Below, piece after piece: positions 50,686-59,679 of a stretch of DNA of 64,000 nt. A program made the position numbers and the translations under genes. The first letter of the stretch is position 1, and the number at the start of each line of letters is the position of its first letter. Origin of the DNA: Burkholderiaceae bacterium (GTDB lineage Bacteria; Pseudomonadota; Gammaproteobacteria; Burkholderiales; Burkholderiaceae_E); NCBI GenBank assembly GCA_023954015.1, contig JAMLIS010000012.1:48659-112658 (forward strand). The letters are read 5' to 3'. Under the pieces are notes generated by a model. That model was given only the letters and a program-made list of their open reading frames with translations, made no database searches and was not told where the DNA came from.

Positions 50686-53397
50686 TCAGGCGTGATGCGG
50701 GTTCGGCTTCTCGGGATCGATGTCGTACTTGCGGATCGCGTCGGCGACGAGCCGACGCTCGACGGCGCCGTCGTCGGCCAGCGCGGTGAGCGCGGCGACG
50801 ACCACGAAATGCCGGTCGACCTCGAAGTGCTCGCGCAGTTGCGCACGGAAATCGGAACGGCCGAAACCGTCGGTACCGAGCACGTGATACCGCCGCCCCT
50901 CGGGCAGGAACGGCCGGATCTGGCCGGCGTACGCCTTGATGTAGTCGGTGGACGCGACGAGCGGACCCGAGGTGTTCTCGAACATCCGCGTCACGTACGG
51001 CACCTTCGGCGGCGCATCGGGGTGCAGCATGTTCCACCGTTCGCAGTCGAGTCCGTCGCGGCGCAGCTCGGTGAAGCTCGTCACGCTCCAGACGTCGGCG
51101 GCGATCTCCCAGTCGCGTTCGAGCAGTTCGGCCGCGGCGAGCACCTCTCGCAGGATCGTTCCCGAGCCGAGCAGCTGCACGCGCTGCGAGACGTCCTTCG
51201 CGCCGGCGCGAAAGCGGTAGCCGCCGCGAACGATCCCGTCCTCGTCGCCCGGGACGAGCCCCGGCTGTGCGTAGTTCTCGTTCATCACGGTGATGTAGTA
51301 GTAGACGTCCTCCTGCTCCTGGATCATCCGGCGCAGGCCGTCGTGCACGATCACCGCGAACTCGTGCGCGAAGGCCGGATCGTAGGAGACGCAGTTCGGG
51401 ATCACCGACGTGAGGACGTGACTGTGGCCGTCCTGGTGCTGCAGCCCCTCGCCGTTCAGCGTCGTGCGGCCCGCGGTGCCGCCGAGCAGGAAGCCGCGCG
51501 CGTGCATGTCGCCGGCCGCCCACCAGAGGTCGCCCGCGCGCTGGAAGCCGAACATCGAGTAGTAGATGTAGAACGGGATCATGATGCGGTCGTTCGTCGA
51601 ATACGACGTCGCCGCCGCCATCCACGAGCAGAAAGCTCCCGCCTCGTTGATGCCCTCCTGCAGGATCTGCCCCTTCGCATCCTCGCGGTAGTACATCACC
51701 TGGTCCTTGTCGACCGGCGTGTACTTCTGCCCTTCGGGCGCGTAGATGCCGATCTGGCGGAACATGCCCTCGATGCCGAAGGTGCGCGCCTCGTCGGGAA
51801 CGATCGGCACGACGCGCGGCGCGAGCTCCTTGTTGCGCACGAGCGCGGTGAGTACGCGCACGAAGGCCTGCGTGGTCGAGATCTCGCGCCCCTCGGCGGT
51901 GGGCTCGAGCACCGCCTTGAACATGTCCAGGCCGGGGATGGTGAACGATTCGCTCGACCGCGTGCGCCGCTGCGGCAGGAAGCCACCGAGCGCACGCCGG
52001 CGCTCGAGCATGTACTGCATCTCGGGCGTGTCCTCGGACGGCCGGTAGAACGGCAGGTCGTGCAGTTGCTCGTCCGAAATCGGGATGTTGAACCGATCGC
52101 GGAAATGCCGGATCGATTCGTCGTCGAGCTTCTTCAACTGGTGCGTCGGGTTCTTCGCTTCGCCGGCGCGCCCCATGCCGTAGCCCTTGACCGTCTTGGC
52201 GAGGATCACCGTGGGCTGGCCGCGGTGGTTCGCCGCCGCGTGGAAGGCCGCGTAGACCTTGTGCGGGTCGTGTCCGCCGCGGTTGAGCCGCCAGATGTCC
52301 TCGTCGGTCATGCGCGAGACCATCTCGAGCAGCTTCGGATGCTTGCCGAAGAAATGCTTGCGCACGAAGGCGCCGTCGTTGGCCTTGTAGGCCTGGTATT
52401 CGCCGTCTACCGTCTCCTCCATCACGCGCTGCAGGATCCCTTCCTTGTCACGCGCGAGCAGCGGATCCCAGTAGGATCCCCAGATCAGCTTGATGACGTT
52501 CCAGCCCGAACCGCGGAAGTCGCGCTCGAGCTCCTGGATGATCTTTCCGTTTCCGCGAACCGGGCCGTCCAGGCGCTGCAGGTTGCAGTTGACGACGAAG
52601 ATCAGGTTGTCGAGCTTCTCGCGCGTGGCGAGGCTGATCGCACCGAGCGACTCGGGCTCGTCCATCTCGCCGTCGCCGCAGAACACCCAGACCTTGCGGT
52701 CGGCGGTGTCGGCGATGCCGCGTGCGTGCAGGTACTTCAGGAACCTCGCCTGGTAGATCGCCATCAGCGGCCCCAGGCCCATCGAGACGGTGGGGAACTG
52801 CCAGAACTCGGGCATCAGGTTCGGATGCGGGTACGACGGCAGGCCCTGCCCGCCGACCTCCTGCCGGAAGTGGTTCAGCTGGTCCTCGGTGAGGCGCCCC
52901 TCGAGAAACGCGCGTCCGTACAGGCCCGGCGCCGAATGGCCCTGGAAGTAGACGAGGTCGCCGCCGTGCTGCTCGCTCGGCGCGTGCCAGAAGTGGTTCA
53001 TGCCGGTGCCGATCATCGTGGCGAGCGACGCGAAGGACGCGAGGTGCCCGCCGAGGCCGCCGCCGTCGGGCGACTCGATGCGGTTGGCGCGGACGACCAT
53101 CGCCATTGCGTTCCAGCGAATGAACGAGCGGATTCGCTCCTCGAATGCCGCATTGCCCGGCGACGGCACCTCGAGATGCGGCGGAATCGTGTTGACGTAG
53201 GCGGTGTTCGCCGAGAACGGCAGGTACGCACCCGAGCGGCGCGCCATGTCGATCATCTGCTCGAGCAGGAAATGCGCGCGCTCGGGTCCTTCGCGGTCGA
53301 TCACCGCCTCCAGCGCGTCGAGCCACTCGTGCGTCTCGAGCGGATCGGTATCCGAGGGAACTTTCGGCGCGGAGGGCGGAACGGGCACGGCGGACAT
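50686..53397 (-). CDS. aceE: Pyruvate dehydrogenase E1 component (homodimeric)
   Basis: E1 decarboxylates pyruvate with thiamine diphosphate and acetylates the E2 lipoyl group. The 903-residue protein matches the homodimeric E1 length (887 in E. coli). The thiamine-binding motif is C-G-D-G-E-M-D-E-P-E ending in N-C-N-L-Q, and H-F-W-H-A-P-S-E-Q-H-G-G-D-L lies earlier. The ATG at 53397 has AGGAGA 6 bases upstream; the frame is open further upstream but crosses the promoter. A clear promoter lies about 30-60 bases ahead. About 110 bases separate it from aceF. Confidence 0.97.
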   Translation of the reverse strand: MSAVPVPPSAPKVPSDTDPLETHEWLDALEAVIDREGPERAHFLLEQMIDMARRSGAYLPFSANTAYVNTIPPHLEVPSPGNAAFEERIRSFIRWNAMAMVVRANRIESPDGGGLGGHLASFASLATMIGTGMNHFWHAPSEQHGGDLVYFQGHSAPGLYGRAFLEGRLTEDQLNHFRQEVGGQGLPSYPHPNLMPEFWQFPTVSMGLGPLMAIYQARFLKYLHARGIADTADRKVWVFCGDGEMDEPESLGAISLATREKLDNLIFVVNCNLQRLDGPVRGNGKIIQELERDFRGSGWNVIKLIWGSYWDPLLARDKEGILQRVMEETVDGEYQAYKANDGAFVRKHFFGKHPKLLEMVSRMTDEDIWRLNRGGHDPHKVYAAFHAAANHRGQPTVILAKTVKGYGMGRAGEAKNPTHQLKKLDDESIRHFRDRFNIPISDEQLHDLPFYRPSEDTPEMQYMLERRRALGGFLPQRRTRSSESFTIPGLDMFKAVLEPTAEGREISTTQAFVRVLTALVRNKELAPRVVPIVPDEARTFGIEGMFRQIGIYAPEGQKYTPVDKDQVMYYREDAKGQILQEGINEAGAFCSWMAAATSYSTNDRIMIPFYIYYSMFGFQRAGDLWWAAGDMHARGFLLGGTAGRTTLNGEGLQHQDGHSHVLTSVIPNCVSYDPAFAHEFAVIVHDGLRRMIQEQEDVYYYITVMNENYAQPGLVPGDEDGIVRGGYRFRAGAKDVSQRVQLLGSGTILREVLAAAELLERDWEIAADVWSVTSFTELRRDGLDCERWNMLHPDAPPKVPYVTRMFENTSGPLVASTDYIKAYAGQIRPFLPEGRRYHVLGTDGFGRSDFRAQLREHFEVDRHFVVVAALTALADDGAVERRLVADAIRKYDIDPEKPNPHHA

Positions 53398-53428
53398 GGC
53401 GTCTCCTGCTGCGAAGGGGCTTCGACCG

Positions 53429-53457
53429 ATTCTAGGAAGCGAGTCTGCAAAAGACAA
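53429..53457 (-). promoter_or_regulatory. Sigma70 promoter of the pyruvate dehydrogenase operon
   Basis: On the minus strand TTGTCT (53452-53457) and TAGAAT (53429-53434) are separated by exactly 17 bases. Transcription would start near 53422, about 25 bases before the aceE ATG. An A/T-rich stretch (about 53475-53493) lies just upstream of the -35, like an UP element. Confidence 0.75.
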
Positions 53458-53579
53458 GAAGAAATCCCGGATTGCGATATTATTTTTCTTATCGTGGAAT
53501 TGAAACAACCGCTGCCTTTCATCGGACGAGCATCTGCGCACGCGTCCTTCGCCTTCGGACTGTCTACACTTGAAACCCG

Positions 53580-56351
53580 ATGAACGCACGCTCAGACCCG
53601 TCGACGCGCCGCGCGGAAATGCGAGCCATCCGTTGGCTCTCGTTGTCGCATGCATTCGGCATCGGCCTGTTCGTCGTGCTGATGGGCTCGTTCTTCTGGT
53701 ATCTGCAACAACTCGAGGTCGATCAGCAGAAGCAGACGCTGTACCGCGACATCACCGGCGCACAGACGGCACTGCGGCGCGACTTCCGCGACGACCAGGA
53801 CGAACTGGTCCTCGCCGCCCCCGAATGGTCGGCGCGCGCGCAGCGCGGCCAGTCGATCGGCAAGCAGGTCGTCGACTTCCTCGCCCAGCAGCCGGCGGCG
53901 GTCTACGTGGCGATCGCCGACGCCGAAGGAGGCGTCGTCTATGTCGCGCGCGCGCGCGACGCCGCGCCGCTCGCCGCTCGCGCCGAAGGCGCACGCATCG
54001 CCGATGCCGCGGGACGCGAGGCCTTCGACGAGGCGCGTACGACGCTTCACCCGAGCTACACCGCGCCCTTCACCGCGCCGTCCAGCGACGTGCTGTTCGA
54101 GTTGCACGCGCCGGTCGCGGGGACCGGCGGATTCGGCGGCGCGGTGATCGTCGGCTACTCGCTGAACCAGGTGATGGGCGGCTCGCTGCTGCAGACGATC
54201 CGCGATCGCTACCAGCTCGCGATCGTCGACCGCGACGGCAACACGCTCGTGAGCTCGTCGCTGTTCGAGATCGACTTCGCGCACCTGACGTGGGAGGCGG
54301 CGCTCGACCCGCCCGGCCACGGCGTGCGCCTGCGCGCCTTCGCCTACGAGCAGCAGCCGCACCTGGTCGACCGCACGCTCGTGGCCGCCGTGGTAGCGCT
54401 TTCGCTGGCGATCCTCGCGAGCCTGGTCGCGCTGTGGCGACACGCGCGCCGCCGGCTGTTCGCCGAGTACGAGCGCGATCGTCTCTTCACGCTGTCGCCC
54501 GATCCGCTGTGCGTCTTCGAAACCGACGGTGCGCTAGTGCGCGGCAATCCGGCGTTCCGCCAGGTGCTCGGCGCCGGCGAACGCCGCCGTCGCATCGACC
54601 GCTGGGTGCATCCGGACGATCGCGACCAGGTCGCGATCGCGCTCGAGCACATCCGCCGCCCGGGCGTCTCTTCGGCGAGTTTCGAAGCGCGCTTTCGCGC
54701 TCAGGAACCGGGCGGCACCGCCGCGGGGACGATGGCGCTCGAGGCGCCCGCGCGTTCGTCGACGAACTGGCGCTGGCTGCACTGGTCGCTGCGTCGCGAT
54801 CCGGACGCGCAGCGGCCGCTGCTCTACGCGGTCGCGCGGGACGTCACCGAGCGGCGCAATGCCGAAGTCGCGCTGGCCGCCGAGACGGCCTATCGGCGCG
54901 CAATGGAGAACTCGATGCTCACGGGCATGCGCGCCTTCGACATGGAAGGACGCATCGGCTACGTGAACCCGGCCTTCTGCAACATGGTCGGGTTCACCGA
55001 GGACGAGCTCGTCGGCGCCGCCCCGCCCTATCCCTACTGGCCCACCGGCAACGATGCGAATCGCGAGAACCTCGCGCGCGTGCTCGAGGGCCGCACGCCG
55101 GCCAGCGGCTTCGAGGTCAAGGTGCGTCGCAAGGACGGGTCCATCTTCGACGCACGGATGTACGTCTCGCCGCTGATCGATGCGGAGGGCCGGCAGACCG
55201 GGTGGATGACGTCGATGACCGACGTCACCGAGCCCAAGCGCATACGCGAGCAGCTCGCCGCGGCGCACGAGCGCTTCACGACGGTGCTCGACGAACTCGA
55301 CGCCGCGGTCTCGGTCGTGGCGCGCGCCATCGAAGGCTCGCGGCACGGCGCAGAGCTGCTGTTCGCGAACCGGATGTACCGCAGCCTGTTCGGCGCCGAC
55401 AGCAGCAGCCACGAGACGCTGCTCGAAGCCCACGCGCAGAGTGCCGAGGCGAGCGGCCCCGCGGAGGTGTTCGACCCGACGCTGGCGATGTGGTTCGACC
55501 TGCGAGTGCGGCAGATCCGGTGGGTCGACGGCAGTCCGGTCGAACTGCTCGTCGCGACGGACACCACGCGTCGCCACGAAATCGAGGAGCAGCAGCGAGA
55601 GCAGGATCGCAAGCTGCAGCGCACCTCGCGCCTGGTGACGATGGGCGAGATGGCCTCGTCGCTTGCCCACGAGCTGAACCAGCCGCTGACCGCGATCGCC
55701 AACTACTGCATGGGCATCTCCGCCCGCGTGCGTACGGCGGCCGCGGCCGGGCAGCCGATCGCACCCGACGAACTGCTCGAGCCGCTGGCGAAGACCAGCG
55801 CGCAGGCCGCGCGCGCCGGCGAGGTGATCCGCCGCATCCGCAACTTCGTCAAGCGCAGCGAGCCGGAGCGCCGGCGTTGCGAGGTCGCGACCATCGTCGC
55901 CGACGCCGTCGGACTGGCCGACATCGACGCCCGCCGCCTGGGTATCCCGATCGTCACGGAGATGCCCGAACGGCTGCCTGCGCTGTTCGTCGACCCCATC
56001 CTGATCGAGCAGGTGCTGTTGAACCTGCTGAAGAACGGCCTCGACGCGATGCGCGACACTCCGCACGGCCCGGCGCGCCGCGTCGTGCTCGCCGTGGAGC
56101 AGCGCGAAGACCAGCTCGAGTTCAGCGTCACCGATCGCGGCGCGGGCCTGCCCATCGAAACACGCGAGCGGCTGTTCGAGCCTTTCTTCACGACGAAGAG
56201 CGAAGGAATGGGAATGGGCCTGAACATCTGCCGTTCGATCGTCGAGTCGCACAAGGGGCGCCTGTGGGCGCAGACGCCCGAAGGCGGCGGCTGCAGCTTC
56301 CGCTTCACGCTGCCGATCGACGTGCGCGTCGTCGCGGCGGTGCCCGCCTGA
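53580..56351 (+). CDS. Multi-PAS sensor histidine kinase, FixL/DctB-like
   Basis: This 923-residue kinase has a membrane segment (about 20-42), a periplasmic region of about 235 residues, and a second membrane segment (about 278-301). Two cytoplasmic PAS domains follow (about 315-430 and 440-560), then a third PAS-like region (about 570-685). The HisKA domain has S-S-L-A-H-E-L-N-Q-P-L-T-A-I, with phospho-acceptor H697, and the ATPase has N-L-L-K-N-G-L-D-A-M and G-M-G-M-G-L-N-I-C. No heme-binding histidine pattern of FixL could be confirmed. The signal is unknown. It is divergent from aceE and probably cotranscribed with the response regulator 77 bases downstream. Confidence 0.9.
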   Translation: MNARSDPSTRRAEMRAIRWLSLSHAFGIGLFVVLMGSFFWYLQQLEVDQQKQTLYRDITGAQTALRRDFRDDQDELVLAAPEWSARAQRGQSIGKQVVDFLAQQPAAVYVAIADAEGGVVYVARARDAAPLAARAEGARIADAAGREAFDEARTTLHPSYTAPFTAPSSDVLFELHAPVAGTGGFGGAVIVGYSLNQVMGGSLLQTIRDRYQLAIVDRDGNTLVSSSLFEIDFAHLTWEAALDPPGHGVRLRAFAYEQQPHLVDRTLVAAVVALSLAILASLVALWRHARRRLFAEYERDRLFTLSPDPLCVFETDGALVRGNPAFRQVLGAGERRRRIDRWVHPDDRDQVAIALEHIRRPGVSSASFEARFRAQEPGGTAAGTMALEAPARSSTNWRWLHWSLRRDPDAQRPLLYAVARDVTERRNAEVALAAETAYRRAMENSMLTGMRAFDMEGRIGYVNPAFCNMVGFTEDELVGAAPPYPYWPTGNDANRENLARVLEGRTPASGFEVKVRRKDGSIFDARMYVSPLIDAEGRQTGWMTSMTDVTEPKRIREQLAAAHERFTTVLDELDAAVSVVARAIEGSRHGAELLFANRMYRSLFGADSSSHETLLEAHAQSAEASGPAEVFDPTLAMWFDLRVRQIRWVDGSPVELLVATDTTRRHEIEEQQREQDRKLQRTSRLVTMGEMASSLAHELNQPLTAIANYCMGISARVRTAAAAGQPIAPDELLEPLAKTSAQAARAGEVIRRIRNFVKRSEPERRRCEVATIVADAVGLADIDARRLGIPIVTEMPERLPALFVDPILIEQVLLNLLKNGLDAMRDTPHGPARRVVLAVEQREDQLEFSVTDRGAGLPIETRERLFEPFFTTKSEGMGMGLNICRSIVESHKGRLWAQTPEGGGCSFRFTLPIDVRVVAAVPA

Positions 56352-56428
56352 AACGATGCATCGATCACGATGCTGCGTGGGTCGAAACGCCCCTGCCATC
56401 CCTCCTCTTCCGTGAACGGACCTCGTCG

Positions 56429-57109
56429 ATGACCATGACATCCGAAACGCACACCGACCCGAGCGACTCCGAAGAGCCGACGCAGCCGCGCGGCGGCCTC
56501 GTCTACGTCGTCGACGACGACGAAGCGGTGCGCGATTCCACGCGATGGCTGCTCGAAGCCAACGGCTTCGCCGTCGCCACCTTCGCCAGCGCCGACGAAT
56601 TTCTCTCGCAGCTTCCCGATCCCGAACCGATCGCCTGCCTGCTCCTCGACGTTCGCATGCCCGGCATGTCCGGACTCGAGCTGCACGAGGAGCTGGTGCG
56701 TCGCGGCTCGACGCTGCCGCTGATCTTCGTCACCGGGCACGGAGACGTTCCTATGGCGGTCTCGCGGATGAAGAAAGGCGCCTACGACTTCCTCGAGAAG
56801 CCGTTCAGCGACGCGCAGCTGCGCCAGCTCGTGGGCGAGTGCCTGAAGCGCGCCGAGACGATCGCGCGCAACCGGCGCGACGACCGCGATGCGAACGCGC
56901 GCATCGAGCGGCTCACGGCACGCGAACACCAGGTGCTCGACCTCATCGTCGCGGGCCGCCTGAACAAGCAGATCGCCGACGACCTCGGCATCAGCATCAA
57001 GACGGTCGAGGCGCACCGGGCGAACATCATGGACAAGCTCGGCGCCCGCACGATGGCCGACCTGATGCGCATCGCACTGCGCGCGGGCAACGAGCGACCG
57101 GAGGCATAA
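56429..57109 (+). CDS. FixJ/LuxR-type response regulator
   Basis: This 226-residue protein has a receiver domain (about 23-140) with D30-D31, phospho-acceptor D74 in L-L-L-D-V-R-M-P-G and K124 in L-E-K-P-F, then a LuxR-type HTH (about 160-220; L-T-A-R-E-H-Q-V-L-D-L-I-V-A-G-R-L-N-K-Q-I-A). It is the natural partner of the upstream kinase. Start: ATG at 56429 gives a 22-residue polar lead before the receiver. Candidate targets include the divergent pdh operon, which is inference. Confidence 0.92.
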   Translation: MTMTSETHTDPSDSEEPTQPRGGLVYVVDDDEAVRDSTRWLLEANGFAVATFASADEFLSQLPDPEPIACLLLDVRMPGMSGLELHEELVRRGSTLPLIFVTGHGDVPMAVSRMKKGAYDFLEKPFSDAQLRQLVGECLKRAETIARNRRDDRDANARIERLTAREHQVLDLIVAGRLNKQIADDLGISIKTVEAHRANIMDKLGARTMADLMRIALRAGNERPEA

Positions 57110-57130
57110 GGCGGCGATCGGCCGCACGCG

Positions 57131-58135
57131 CTACGGCCGGCAGCGCGCATAGCCGGGCGTGCGACTCGCGCGAAAGCGCAGCTCCTGCAGCAGCGCGCGC
57201 ACCGGCGGCTGCGCGCGCAGGCCGCGCGCTCCGGCGACGAAATACCGCTCGGTGCCGATGGGCACGAACCCGAGATCGAGCTGCAACGCCGCCGCCCGCA
57301 GGCCGAAGCCGGCGTCGGCCAACCCCGCCGCCACCGAAGCCGCGACCGCGTAATGGGTGAACTCCTCGCGTTCGTAACCGGCGATCTGCGCCGCCGACAA
57401 TCCGCGTTCGCGCAGCAACCGATCGAACCAGGCGCGCGTACCGGCACCGCGCTGCCGGTTGACGAAGCGCAGCCCCGAGCGGGCGAGATCGGCGACATCC
57501 TTCACGCGCCGTGGATTGCCGCGTGCGACGATGAGCCCCTGCTCGCGGCGCATCACCGCTTCCGCGAAGCAGCGCGGATCGGCGAAGACCGCCGGGCGCT
57601 CGCTCGCCGGCGGCAGCGGCTCGGGCAGGTGGAAGCCGGCCAGCTCGGCATCGCCGGCCGAAAACGCTTCCAGCGCTCGCTCGGAACCGACGAAGCGCAC
57701 GCTCCACCGCGCGTCGCCCCCGTCGGCCAGCACCGCCTGCAGCAGCAGGTCGTGGCTTGCCGCCATGCGCAGCACCGGCTCGCGCGGACCGAGCAGCGCG
57801 GCAAGCGCCTCGCCGAAGGCGTGCGTCGGCGCTTCGAGTCGGCGAGCGGCGTCGCGCTCGAAGCGCCGTCCTGCCGCCGCGAGCGCCGCGCCGGCATCGG
57901 TGAGACGGCTGCCGTGCCCCTTCACGCGATCGACCAGCGGCACCCCGAGCAGCCGCTCGGCGCGCACGAGCTTGCCCCACGCAGCACGATACGAAAGGCC
58001 GAGTGCACGCGCCGCGCTGCCCACGCGCGGCGTCTGGCCGATGGCGTGCAGCAGGCGCGACAGCTCGACGAGATCGAGCGACTCGTCGCCGAAGCGCAGC
58101 AGCGCCGTGGACGACGGTTCGAGGGAGATCGACAT
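57131..58135 (-). CDS. ModE-type HTH regulator with periplasmic-binding-like domain
   Basis: This 334-residue protein has an N-terminal ModE/LysR-like winged helix (about 20-95; L-L-H-A-I-G-Q-T-P-R-V-G-S-A-A-R-A-L-G-L-S-Y-R-A-A-W) and a C-terminal PBP-like domain (about 120-320; L-A-G-F-H-L-P-E-P, N-R-Q-R-G-A-G-T-R-A-W-F-D, V-A-A-S-V-A-A-G-L-A-D-A-G-F-G-L). The PBP domain replaces the TOBE/molbindin domains of classical ModE. It is divergent from tupBCA across 73 bases and is the obvious regulator of tungstate uptake. ATG 58135 was chosen over GTG 58150. Confidence 0.85.
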   Translation of the reverse strand: MSISLEPSSTALLRFGDESLDLVELSRLLHAIGQTPRVGSAARALGLSYRAAWGKLVRAERLLGVPLVDRVKGHGSRLTDAGAALAAAGRRFERDAARRLEAPTHAFGEALAALLGPREPVLRMAASHDLLLQAVLADGGDARWSVRFVGSERALEAFSAGDAELAGFHLPEPLPPASERPAVFADPRCFAEAVMRREQGLIVARGNPRRVKDVADLARSGLRFVNRQRGAGTRAWFDRLLRERGLSAAQIAGYEREEFTHYAVAASVAAGLADAGFGLRAAALQLDLGFVPIGTERYFVAGARGLRAQPPVRALLQELRFRASRTPGYARCRP

Positions 58136-58208
58136 GCAGCCAAGACGCACGAATAGGAAATCGGTTGCCGAATGAAACGTCCCGAAAGGCTACACCTAAA
58201 CTGCTTCG

Positions 58209-58901
58209 ATGTTCGAGGTGTCGATCGACGAGCTGATCCGCAGCTTCGAGGGCGACGTGTTCGCCATCGTCGCGCTGTCGCTGCGCGTGAGCCTGAGCGC
58301 CGTCGCCATCGCGGCATCGATCGGCATGCCGCTCGGCGCCTTCGTCGCGGTGGTGCGCTTCCCCGGACGACCGATCGCCGTCACCCTGCTCAACGCGATG
58401 ATGGGACTGCCCGCCGTGCTGGTCGGGCTGGTCGTCTACCTGGCGCTGTCGCGCAGCGGCCCGCTGGGCACCTTCGGCCTGCTGTTCACACCCGCGGCGA
58501 TGATCGTCGCGCAGGCGGTCCTGACGACGCCGCTGATCGCGGCGCTCACCCGCCAGACGGTCGAGGACGCGTGGCGCCAGCACGGCGAGACACTGCGCTC
58601 GCTGCGCCTGCCGCTCGCCTCGCGCGTTCGCGTGCTGCTGTGGGACTGCCGCTTCTCGGTGGCTGCCGCATTTCTCGCCGGCCTCGGCCGCGCAATGTCC
58701 GAGGTGGGCACCGTGATGATCGTCGGCGGCAACATCGACGGCTTCACGCGCGTGATGACCACCGCGATCGCCCTCGAGACGAGCAAGGGCGACCTCCCGC
58801 TGGCGGTCGCGCTCGGCCTGGTGCTGATGACGCTCGTGCTCGCGCTCAATACGCTGGTGAGCGCGGTGCGCGGGGCAGCGATGCGGCGCCATGGCGGCTG
58901 A
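58209..58901 (+). CDS. tupB: Tungstate ABC transporter permease
   Basis: This 230-residue inner-membrane permease has about five segments and the coupling loop H-G-E-T-L-R-S-L-R-L-P. The M-M-G-L-P-A-V-L-V-G-L-V-V-Y and M-S-E-V-G-T-V-M-I-V-G-G-N-I stretches match TupB-type permeases. It starts with ATG 58209 without an evident ribosome-binding site and overlaps tupC by 11 bases. Confidence 0.9.
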   Translation: MFEVSIDELIRSFEGDVFAIVALSLRVSLSAVAIAASIGMPLGAFVAVVRFPGRPIAVTLLNAMMGLPAVLVGLVVYLALSRSGPLGTFGLLFTPAAMIVAQAVLTTPLIAALTRQTVEDAWRQHGETLRSLRLPLASRVRVLLWDCRFSVAAAFLAGLGRAMSEVGTVMIVGGNIDGFTRVMTTAIALETSKGDLPLAVALGLVLMTLVLALNTLVSAVRGAAMRRHGG

Positions 58902-59679
58902 AGCGCTGCAGGTGCTGCGCCGGGCGTGCGCAACGAGCCCCGGGCTCGACCCGCTGCTCAGCCTGCGCGGAATCGTCTTTCGACCCGCCGAGCGCACGAT
59001 CCTCGACCGCGTGGACTTCGACTGGAACGACGCTGGCGTCTGCGCGCTGATCGGACCGAACGGCGCCGGCAAGACGGTGCTCCTGCGCACGATCCACGGA
59101 CTGCTCGCCCCGCATGCCGGCGAAGTACGCTTCGAAGGCCGTTCGCAGCCCGAAGGCGATCTCGCCTTCGACGGGCAGGCGCTCGTCTTCCAGCACTCGT
59201 CGATGTTCCGCGGCTCGGCGATCGACAACCTGCTGGTCGTCCCGAAGCTCGCGCAAAGCCGCGCTGCGCGCCGCGCCCACGCGCTCGCCATGCTCGCGCG
59301 CGTGGGCCTTCGCGACCTGGCACACGCGCCGGCGTTGAAGCTCTCGGGCGGCGAGCGCCAGCGGCTGGCCATCGCGCGCGCGTGGTTGATGCGGCCTCGC
59401 CTGCTGCTGCTCGACGAACCCACGGCCAGCCTCGACCCGACGGCCACCGAGCACGTCGAGCAGCTGATCCGCGAGATCCGCGCCGACGGCTGCCAGGTGC
59501 TGTTCACCTCGCACAACCTCGGCCAGGTCTCGCGGCTGGCCGACGAGGTCGTATTCCTGCATCGCGGACGGCTGCTCGAACGCACGCCCGTTGCCGAATT
59601 CTTCGCGAATCCTCGTACCCGCGAGGCCCGTCAGTTCCTGCAAGGAGCCCTGCCATGGCATCTGTCTTCGCCCGCCTGA
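58891..59679 (+). CDS. tupC: Tungstate ABC transporter ATP-binding protein
   Basis: This 262-residue ATPase has Walker A G-P-N-G-A-G-K-T at about 55-62, signature L-S-G-G-E-R-Q-R-L, Walker B L-L-L-L-D-E-P and H-loop T-S-H-N-L-G-Q. It overlaps tupB at its start and tupA at its end (25 bases). It has no TOBE-type regulatory extension. The family resemblance and the adjacent TupA motif define it as tungstate-type. Confidence 0.92.
   Translation: MAAEALQVLRRACATSPGLDPLLSLRGIVFRPAERTILDRVDFDWNDAGVCALIGPNGAGKTVLLRTIHGLLAPHAGEVRFEGRSQPEGDLAFDGQALVFQHSSMFRGSAIDNLLVVPKLAQSRAARRAHALAMLARVGLRDLAHAPALKLSGGERQRLAIARAWLMRPRLLLLDEPTASLDPTATEHVEQLIREIRADGCQVLFTSHNLGQVSRLADEVVFLHRGRLLERTPVAEFFANPRTREARQFLQGALPWHLSSPA

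Noticed and set aside
50590..53583. A 997-codon plus-strand frame opposite aceE
   Set aside because: Same shadow effect; aceE is unmistakable on the minus strand with its own ribosome-binding site and promoter.
53580..56351. Heme-based oxygen sensing as in rhizobial FixL
   Set aside because: No heme-ligating histidine in a FixL-type PAS context could be located, and the protein has a periplasmic sensor region that FixL lacks.
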